NCBI GenBank assembly: GCA_965602855.1
Contig: CBFCZV010000052.1
Span: forward strand, 1-11,473
Origin: LH-M37 sp965602855
GTDB lineage: Bacteria > Pseudomonadota > Gammaproteobacteria > SZUA-229
Reading direction: 5' to 3'
DNA: 11,473 nucleotides
The notes under the pieces were generated by a model. The model saw only the letters and a list, made by a program, of their open reading frames with translations. It had not been told where the DNA came from and made no database searches. Positions 6,856-11,473 of this stretch are shown in pieces. Positions within the stretch are counted from its first letter, which is position 1. Every line of letters starts with the position of its first letter. The position numbers were made by a program, and so were the translations under genes.

Positions 6856-7228
6856 ATGCCTGCAAAATCAGGCCACAAACCACATGGCGACCTTCGCCAC
6901 TCAAAATATTATAAGTCCGGCAGGCAGCACCGGTATCCATAATCTCGACACCGACTCCCAGCTTGATTAATTCTGCATAGGTTTCTACTGGCGGAAATAC
7001 CAGTTTGTTGCCGGTGCCAATGAGTACCAGTTCGGGTTTTAATTGAATGATGGGTGAAAAATGCTCGCTAGCTAACTCTTCAGGTGAGCAAGGTGCCCAG
7101 TCAGATTTGAGTTGCTGGCTTGAGATAATCAGACTGTGATTGAAATTCTTGCCGTTTACCTGAAGTATGTTTTCATCATAACCGGTAATGAAATACCCTT
7201 CGTTTAGGTCAGCTTCAGCAAATTTCAT
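6854..7228 (-). CDS. Mth938-like domain protein (DUF498 / Xcc1710-like)
   Basis: A 124-residue protein of the Mth938/Xcc1710 family, homologous to the mitochondrial complex I assembly factor NDUFAF3. Its function in bacteria is not established. Visible family features are LVLIGTGNK at 68-75, GVGVEIMDTGAACRTYNIL at 91-109 and the GEGRHVVCGLIL end at 111-122. These belong to a compact alpha/beta fold with no catalytic motif I can name. An upstream ATG at 7261 would add 11 residues, but the start at 7228 has a good ribosome site (AGGA, eight bases upstream) and fits the family length. The 7261 ATG would also lie inside a perfect TATAAT on the minus strand. The gene is convergent with rpoS, whose terminator T-run overlaps its stop, and divergent from hom. 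Confidence 0.85.
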   Translation of the reverse strand: MKFAEADLNEGYFITGYDENILQVNGKNFNHSLIISSQQLKSDWAPCSPEELASEHFSPIIQLKPELVLIGTGNKLVFPPVETYAELIKLGVGVEIMDTGAACRTYNILSGEGRHVVCGLILQA

Positions 7229-7259
7229 AATGGTTATCCTGCTAATAATATTGAGTGGC

Positions 7260-7265
7260 ATTATA
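7260..7265 (-). promoter_or_regulatory. Candidate -10 box for the Mth938-like gene
   Basis: Read on the minus strand this is TATAAT, a perfect sigma-70 -10 hexamer. It would start transcription about 25 bases before the preferred ATG at 7228. No -35 hexamer is evident at the expected distance; the palindrome at 7282-7293 sits about where a -35 would be. Confidence 0.45.
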
Positions 7266-7281
7266 CGTTCTGTTCGGAGGC

Positions 7282-7293
7282 CTGCATATGCAG
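7282..7293. promoter_or_regulatory. 12-base palindrome between divergent promoters, possible operator
   Basis: CTGCATATGCAG is a perfect inverted repeat. It lies next to TAGAAT at 7294-7299, a five-of-six match to a -10 box pointing towards hom, and about 17 bases upstream of the minus-strand TATAAT of the Mth938-like gene. A dimeric regulator bound here could affect both genes. This is inference from position only. Confidence 0.3.
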
Positions 7294-7299
7294 TAGAAT
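7294..7299 (+). promoter_or_regulatory. Candidate -10 box for hom
   Basis: TAGAAT matches TATAAT at five of six positions and would start transcription about 50 bases before the hom start. No -35 match is seen 16-18 bases upstream, so it is weak or depends on an activator. Confidence 0.3.
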
Positions 7300-7356
7300 G
7301 CGCTCCATATTGGTATTTTGACTCAATAATGAAGAGTCCGATGACGGGAGAGAATC

Positions 7357-8667
7357 TTGGAAGCAGTAAAAGTAGGTTTATTAGGTCTGGGTACAGTGGG
7401 TGGCGGCACAGCTACAGTATTGCTGAGAAATGCAGCAGAAATTCAGGCACGTGTTGGTCGCGCCATTGATGTTTCGCACGTTGCTGGTTTGGGTATCGCT
7501 GATCAAACGATTGTTGATCCTGCCAAAGTTAAACTCACCGAAGATGCTTTTGAAGTCGTCAATGACCCTGAAGTACAAATTGTTGTTGAGTTGATCGGCG
7601 GTTACACACTGGCCAAAGACCTGGTGATGAAAGCGATTGATAACGGCAAGCACGTTGTTACCGCTAACAAGGCACTGATTGCAACCCACGGCACCGAGAT
7701 CATGCAAGCGGCTACCGCCAAAGGTGTGACTGTTTCTTACGAAGCGGCGGTGGCTGGTGGTATCCCCATCATCAAAGCCATGCGCGAAGGTTTGGCTGGT
7801 AATCAGATTGAATGGCTGGCTGGCATCATCAACGGTACTGGTAATTTTATTCTTACCGAAATGCGCGACAAGGGTCGTGATTTTGATGACGTATTAAAAG
7901 AAGCACAGGAATTAGGTTACGCTGAAGCCGATCCTACTTTTGACGTGGAAGGCATCGATGCTGCGCATAAATTAACAATTCTTGCTTCACTGGCATTCGG
8001 CATCGAATTACAGTTTGAAAAAACTTACACCGAAGGCATCAGCAAAGTCACTACTGAAGACGTGAACTACGCCGAAGAGTTAGGCTATCGTATTAAACAT
8101 TTAGGTATAGCACGTAAAACTGATAAGGGTATCGAGCTGCGAGTACATCCAACATTAATTCCTGAAAAACGTTTATTGGCCAATGTTGATGGCGTGATGA
8201 ATGCTGTTCTGGTTCAGGGTGATGCAGTTGGCCCAACTTTATATTACGGCGCCGGTGCCGGTGCAGAGCCAACCGCTTCCGCAGTGGTCGCAGATATTAT
8301 CGATACTGTGCGTTCGATTGATGTACCAGCAGATCAGAAAGTACCGCTGTTAGGTTTTAGAGCTGACTCAATGCGTGATACGCCTGTGCTAGCTATCGAA
8401 GATGCTGAAACTTCTTACTACCTGCGAATGAGCGCTGAAGACAAACCCGGTGTGCTGGCTGAAGTTTCAGAAGTATTTGCTGCTCACAGCATCAGCCTGG
8501 AAGCTGTCTTGCAAAAAGAACCATCAGAAGGCGTGAACCTGGTGAATCTGATTTTACTTAGTCAGCCCGTTCAGGAAAAGAACATGAATGGTGCGATTGA
8601 AGAAGTTGAAGCACTGTCAGCGATACAGGGTAACGTTGTGCGTATTCGTATGGAGCATTTGGGATAA
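7357..8667 (+). CDS. hom: Homoserine dehydrogenase with C-terminal ACT domain
   Basis: Reduces aspartate 4-semialdehyde to homoserine with NAD(P)H, the branch step to threonine and methionine. The 436-residue monofunctional enzyme has three parts. The nucleotide-binding domain carries GLLGLGTVGGG at 7-17 and TANKALIATHG at 102-112. The catalytic domain carries GGIPIIKAMREGLAGN at 134-149, GIINGTGNFIL at 156-166 and YAEADPTFDVEGIDAAHKL at 188-206, including catalytic Asp201 and Lys205. A C-terminal ACT domain spans about 353-430 (LRMSAEDKPGVLAEV) and usually confers threonine feedback inhibition. It lacks the aspartokinase half found in E. coli ThrA. The start is TTG, supported by GGGAGA five to eight bases upstream and by the conserved N-terminus; no in-frame ATG is nearby. 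The gene stands alone here: thrC, its usual partner, lies beyond a terminator on the other strand. Confidence 0.96.
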   Translation: MEAVKVGLLGLGTVGGGTATVLLRNAAEIQARVGRAIDVSHVAGLGIADQTIVDPAKVKLTEDAFEVVNDPEVQIVVELIGGYTLAKDLVMKAIDNGKHVVTANKALIATHGTEIMQAATAKGVTVSYEAAVAGGIPIIKAMREGLAGNQIEWLAGIINGTGNFILTEMRDKGRDFDDVLKEAQELGYAEADPTFDVEGIDAAHKLTILASLAFGIELQFEKTYTEGISKVTTEDVNYAEELGYRIKHLGIARKTDKGIELRVHPTLIPEKRLLANVDGVMNAVLVQGDAVGPTLYYGAGAGAEPTASAVVADIIDTVRSIDVPADQKVPLLGFRADSMRDTPVLAIEDAETSYYLRMSAEDKPGVLAEVSEVFAAHSISLEAVLQKEPSEGVNLVNLILLSQPVQEKNMNGAIEEVEALSAIQGNVVRIRMEHLG

Positions 8668-8689
8668 ACTGAAACTTACCATTAAATAT

Positions 8690-8722
8690 AAAAAGGCCGA
8701 GCTTAATCGCTTCGGCCTTTTT
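8690..8722. terminator. Bidirectional intrinsic terminator between hom and thrC
   Basis: GGCCGAGC (8695-8702) pairs with GCTTCGGCC (8709-8717) with one bulged T and loop TTAATC. Five A precede the stem (8690-8694) and five T follow it (8718-8722), so it can end transcription from hom on the + strand and from thrC on the - strand. The stops of the two genes lie 22 bases before and 23 bases after it. Confidence 0.9.
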
Positions 8723-8744
8723 ATTTATTGCGTAAAGAAACTAA

Positions 8745-10214
8745 TTACAAAAACGAAAGAATCTCTTCCTCAATTGCGACCTTCTCAATAATACTTTTCT
8801 GTGTTATCTCTTTATCAAACAGTTCGTTGATCATTGTTGGGATTTCAATGTTGGCCTCTTTAGCAATAGATTTTAGTGCATCGATGTCGTGTGCATCAAC
8901 TTCACCCGTTAGTGCGTTGGCAATCACGGGTGAGAACTTGGTCCATTCTGCGGTTGAGTAAACAATGGTTTTTAATTCTTTGTCTCTGCAGGTGTCGTAG
9001 GTTTTGAAACAGGTGGCGGTGTGTGGGTCCATCAAGTAGCCTTTTGCAAAGGTGTTTTTGATGTAAGTCTTGCCTTCGTCGTCGTTACAAAAATCGGCAG
9101 CAAAAATATTCTGAATCTGTTTAAGCTCATCATCGTTCAACTGGTAATGTTTTTCTGTGTCCAGTTGTTTCATTAATTCTTTGGTGCGCGTTTTGCCGAA
9201 TAGATCGAACAGGATGCGTTCGATGTTGGATGATTTTAAAATATCCATGGCTGGTGAGGTGGTGGGTATTACTGACATGGTTCTTAAATCGTAAGCACCA
9301 GTTTTGATTAACTGCGTTAGTACATTGTTGTTGTTCGAGGCGATCAAGATTTTCTCAACGGGTAAGCCCATCTTCATCGCGTAGTAACCACCGAGTGCAT
9401 TACCGAAGTTGCCGCTGGGTACATCCAGATAAACTTTTTCACCCATGCTGATGGCTTTTTGACGGACTAGTTCGAGATAAGAGTGGATGTGGTAAATCGT
9501 CTGGAAAATAATGCGGCCAAAGTTAACCGAGTTGGCAGCGGACAGACTGATGCTTTTTTCTTTTAATTTGCTGTTGAAACTTTCTGAAGCCAGTAAAGCT
9601 TTTAGTGCATTTTGGGTGTCGTCAAAATCGCCTTTAACCCCGATGACTTTTAAATTATCAGCATCTTCGGTGACCATCTGTAAACGTTGCACATCAGAGG
9701 TGCCACCGATGGGGTACATGCAGGCAACACGAACATTGGCTTTGTTCTTGAAAGTTTCTAATGCAGCAGGCCCAGTGTCACCGGAAGTCGCCGCCAGTAT
9801 CAGATAGTTTTCATTGCGTTTCTGTGCGATGGATGACAGCACGATACCAAAAGGTTGTAGTGCCATGTCTTTAAAGGCTCGAGTGGGGCCATGGTATAGC
9901 TCGCTGACAAACAAATCATCAAGAACTTTAACAACTGGCACAGGATGAGCTGGATCATCAAACTCATCGTACAGAGCCAGCGCCTTGTCGATAGTCGCTG
10001 AATCAATATCGATTTCAAAAGCTTCAAGCACAGCCTTGGCCAGTGTTTTGTAGTTGGAGTCCAGATGCTTGCTCAGGAAATCTTCACCCAGATTAGGCAG
10101 TGATTCTGGTGAATAAATGCCACCAAAAGAGGAGATGGGTGAAAGAATTGCCTGTGAAAAGCTGACCTTTTCAGGGCGCTGACCGTCGTTGCCGCGTGTT
10201 TCTATGAAGTTCAT
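8745..10214 (-). CDS. thrC: Threonine synthase
   Basis: A pyridoxal-phosphate enzyme converting O-phosphohomoserine to threonine, the last step of the pathway. It has 489 residues, longer than E. coli ThrC (428). The N-terminal domain shows FSQAILSP at 19-26 and GGIYSPESLP at 31-40. The PLP lysine is Lys115 in YHGPTRAFKDMALQ (107-120). ATSGDTGPAALE at 142-153 binds the cofactor phosphate region, and the PSGNFGNALGGYYAMKMG strand and YSTAEWTKFSP near the C-terminus are family features. The protein is rich in Lys, Asn and Ile, and its wording resembles Campylobacterota and related ThrC sequences more than E. coli (from memory, unverified). The gene is convergent with hom, not downstream of it. 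A -10-like TATAAT lies in the 57-base gap after the phosphatase gene, so it probably has its own promoter. The ribosome site is weak (GGA). Confidence 0.95.
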   Translation of the reverse strand: MNFIETRGNDGQRPEKVSFSQAILSPISSFGGIYSPESLPNLGEDFLSKHLDSNYKTLAKAVLEAFEIDIDSATIDKALALYDEFDDPAHPVPVVKVLDDLFVSELYHGPTRAFKDMALQPFGIVLSSIAQKRNENYLILAATSGDTGPAALETFKNKANVRVACMYPIGGTSDVQRLQMVTEDADNLKVIGVKGDFDDTQNALKALLASESFNSKLKEKSISLSAANSVNFGRIIFQTIYHIHSYLELVRQKAISMGEKVYLDVPSGNFGNALGGYYAMKMGLPVEKILIASNNNNVLTQLIKTGAYDLRTMSVIPTTSPAMDILKSSNIERILFDLFGKTRTKELMKQLDTEKHYQLNDDELKQIQNIFAADFCNDDEGKTYIKNTFAKGYLMDPHTATCFKTYDTCRDKELKTIVYSTAEWTKFSPVIANALTGEVDAHDIDALKSIAKEANIEIPTMINELFDKEITQKSIIEKVAIEEEILSFL

Positions 10215-10253
10215 GTTTGATCCGATGGATTGATCTGTAAATAATTATGGCGA

Positions 10254-10259
10254 ATTATA
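10254..10259 (-). promoter_or_regulatory. Candidate -10 box for thrC
   Basis: Read on the minus strand this is TATAAT, in the gap between the phosphatase stop (10272) and the thrC ATG (10214). It would give a leader of about 30 bases. No -35 match stands 16-18 bases upstream. No terminator hairpin was seen in the gap, so read-through from the upstream genes is also possible. Confidence 0.4.
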
Positions 10260-10271
10260 CAGAATTAGAAG

Positions 10272-10919
10272 CTATAGATATTCCAGAATTTCTTCTGGCT
10301 TATCGATGGAATGATTGGCCTTCCAGCTATCGGTGTCTTCATGCTCATCAATATAACCGTACTGGGCGATCAGCGTTTTCATGCCAGCATTGTTGCCCGC
10401 TTCAATGTCACGGTGGGCGTCGCCAATGTATATGCATTCCTCTGCCTGACTGCCTGCCAGTTCGCAGGCGTGGTACATGGGTTCGGGATGAGGCTTGCGA
10501 TTCTCGGTGGTGTCACCACTGACAATGCAGGCAGCATGATCGGTGAGGCCGAGTGCTTCCATTAAAGGTTCAGTCAACCAGCCGGGTTTGTTGGTGACCA
10601 CGCCCCAGTTCAAACCCTGCTTTTCGATATGGTCGAGTACAGCCTGCGTGCCCTGAAATAATTTTGAATGCACAGCGATTTTTTGCTTGTAAATATCGAG
10701 GTAGCGTTTTTTCAGGCGTTCTAATCTTTCTTCTTCGAGTTCAGTGCCGAAGGCGAGTTTGACCAGTGCGACACTGCCATCTGAAACCACGGGGCGAACT
10801 TTGTAGAAGGGTAGTAACAGCTGATTTTCTTCGCGACAGAGCTGATCGAGTGCAGCGGCCATATCGGGCGCAGTATCGATCAAGGTGCCATCGAGGTCGA
10901 ACAGAACGGTCTTAATCAT
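10272..10919 (-). CDS. mupP: HAD-superfamily phosphatase, probably MurNAc-6-phosphate phosphatase MupP (phosphoglycolate phosphatase-like)
   Basis: A 215-residue HAD-IA phosphatase. All four catalytic motifs are present: DLDGT with nucleophile Asp8 and acid/base Asp10, VVTNKP (107-112, Thr109), Lys142 in NRKPHPEP, and GDAHRD with Asp167 and Asp171. A helical cap domain lies at about 15-85. Generic annotation would be phosphoglycolate phosphatase (Gph). I favour MupP because the AVHSKLFQG segment (82-90) and the NWGVVTNKP and YGYI stretches resemble Pseudomonas MupP, and because mupP typically follows ubiG directly, as here with a 7-base gap. MupP converts N-acetylmuramate 6-phosphate to N-acetylmuramate in the AmgK-MurU cell-wall recycling route. 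AmgK and MurU are not in the window, so the assignment remains an inference; the HAD phosphatase class is certain. Confidence 0.8.
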   Translation of the reverse strand: MIKTVLFDLDGTLIDTAPDMAAALDQLCREENQLLLPFYKVRPVVSDGSVALVKLAFGTELEEERLERLKKRYLDIYKQKIAVHSKLFQGTQAVLDHIEKQGLNWGVVTNKPGWLTEPLMEALGLTDHAACIVSGDTTENRKPHPEPMYHACELAGSQAEECIYIGDAHRDIEAGNNAGMKTLIAQYGYIDEHEDTDSWKANHSIDKPEEILEYL

Positions 10920-10926
10920 AGCGGGG

Positions 10927-11473
10927 CTATTCGGCAGGGCGTTGGTAACACACCATGTAATTGATATCGACGTCGTGGCTGCTGCGGAACATGTTGGTCA
11001 GTGGGTTGAAGCTAATACCTTCAATGCCTTTAAGCTCCAGTCCGGCCTGTCTCGCCCAGATATCCAGTTCTGAAGGTCGGATAAATTTGCTGTAATCGTG
11101 CGTGCCTTTGGGCAGCATTTTCATGATGTACTCAGCGCCGAGAATGGCGAACAGATAAGACTTGGCATTTCGGTTGACGGTGGAGAAATACACTGAGCCA
11201 CCAGGTTTGACCAGTTGGGCGCAGGCGTTAATGACGGAGGCGGGGTCGGGTACGTGTTCCAGTAATTCCATGCAGGTCACCACATCGTATCGGGCGGCCT
11301 GTTCATCGGCGTGTGCTTCAACGGTGGTTTGAATATATTCGATCTCCAGATCTTCTTCCATGGCGTGCAATTTTGCTATGGACAGCGGCGATTTACCCAT
11401 GTCGATGCCGGTGGCTGCGCTACCTGATCGCGCCATGCTTTCTGTGAGAATACCGCCGCCGCAACCGACATCC
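10927..11473 (-). CDS. ubiG: Ubiquinone biosynthesis O-methyltransferase UbiG (5' end cut by window edge)
   Basis: The C-terminal 181 residues of a class I SAM methyltransferase; the frame stays open to the right edge, so the start lies outside the window. The first visible residues, DVGCGGGILTESMARSG, are SAM motif I, which extends beyond the ATG at 11436; that ATG is an internal methionine. Further motifs are YDVVTCMELLEHVPDP (motif II region), LVKPGGSVYFSTVNRN (motif III region) and the UbiG-specific segment around LPKGTHDYSKFIRPSEL and GISFNPL. UbiG carries out both O-methylation steps of ubiquinone synthesis and binds the membrane peripherally (known). Its stop is seven bases from the phosphatase start, so the two are probably one operon. 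Confidence 0.95.
   Translation of the reverse strand, partial: DVGCGGGILTESMARSGSAATGIDMGKSPLSIAKLHAMEEDLEIEYIQTTVEAHADEQAARYDVVTCMELLEHVPDPASVINACAQLVKPGGSVYFSTVNRNAKSYLFAILGAEYIMKMLPKGTHDYSKFIRPSELDIWARQAGLELKGIEGISFNPLTNMFRSSHDVDINYMVCYQRPAE

Noticed and set aside
7229..7261. Upstream ATG adding 11 residues to the Mth938-like protein
   Set aside because: It lies in a minus-strand TATAAT, has no ribosome site, and AGGA precedes the ATG at 7228.
8588..8961. Small + strand open frames across the hom-thrC junction
   Set aside because: They span the terminator hairpin and the 3' end of thrC and show no protein-like motif.
9511..10027. Open frames opposite or overlapping thrC
   Set aside because: Shadows of the thrC frame, which carries the complete PLP motif set.
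11434..11436. ATG as a start for a 169-residue methyltransferase
   Set aside because: SAM motif I continues upstream in the same frame to the window edge, so this is an internal Met of UbiG.

Overview
The window looks like chromosomal backbone of a gammaproteobacterium with moderate G+C. Two features support this: the surE-pcm-(yqaA)-nlpD-rpoS cluster, a gammaproteobacterial stress and cell-division neighbourhood, and a ubiG gene followed directly by a HAD phosphatase of the MupP/Gph type, as in Pseudomonas-like genomes. I see no tRNA, rRNA, CRISPR array, insertion sequence or phage gene. Genus cannot be told from this stretch.

Layout, left to right. (1) 1-525 (+): a small GTPase-fold protein of the MglA/Srp102-like family (COG2229 type) whose nucleotide-binding motifs are eroded, followed by 613-1950 (+), a CLC chloride/proton antiporter. 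(2) 1952-2569 (-): an Smr-domain protein, convergent with the CLC gene with one base between the stop codons and divergent from surE. (3) 2609-6787 (+): surE, pcm, a DedA/YqaA-like membrane gene, nlpD and rpoS. pcm, yqaA and nlpD are nearly contiguous. A 241-base leader with hairpins and an A-rich stretch separates nlpD from rpoS, and a strong intrinsic terminator closes the cluster. (4) 6854-7228 (-): an Mth938-like protein, divergent from hom (7357-8667, +). The two share a short region with a 12-base palindrome between candidate promoters. (5) A bidirectional-looking terminator separates hom from convergent thrC (8745-10214, -). Upstream of thrC on the same strand lie the phosphatase (10272-10919) and a ubiG gene cut by the right edge of the window.

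How the genes fit together. SurE (nucleotidase), Pcm (isoaspartyl repair) and RpoS (stationary-phase sigma factor) form a survival module. NlpD, an outer-membrane lipoprotein with a degenerate M23 domain, activates a septal amidase. Hom and ThrC catalyse steps from aspartate semialdehyde to threonine but are on opposite strands, with separate promoters likely. UbiG works in ubiquinone synthesis, and the phosphatase probably in peptidoglycan recycling.

Most of the window is conserved housekeeping DNA; I find no clear novel multi-gene system. The items most worth a second look are the GTPase-like protein lacking its Walker A lysine, the structured rpoS leader, the palindrome between the divergent promoters at about 7260-7300, and a thrC that looks foreign to its surroundings.
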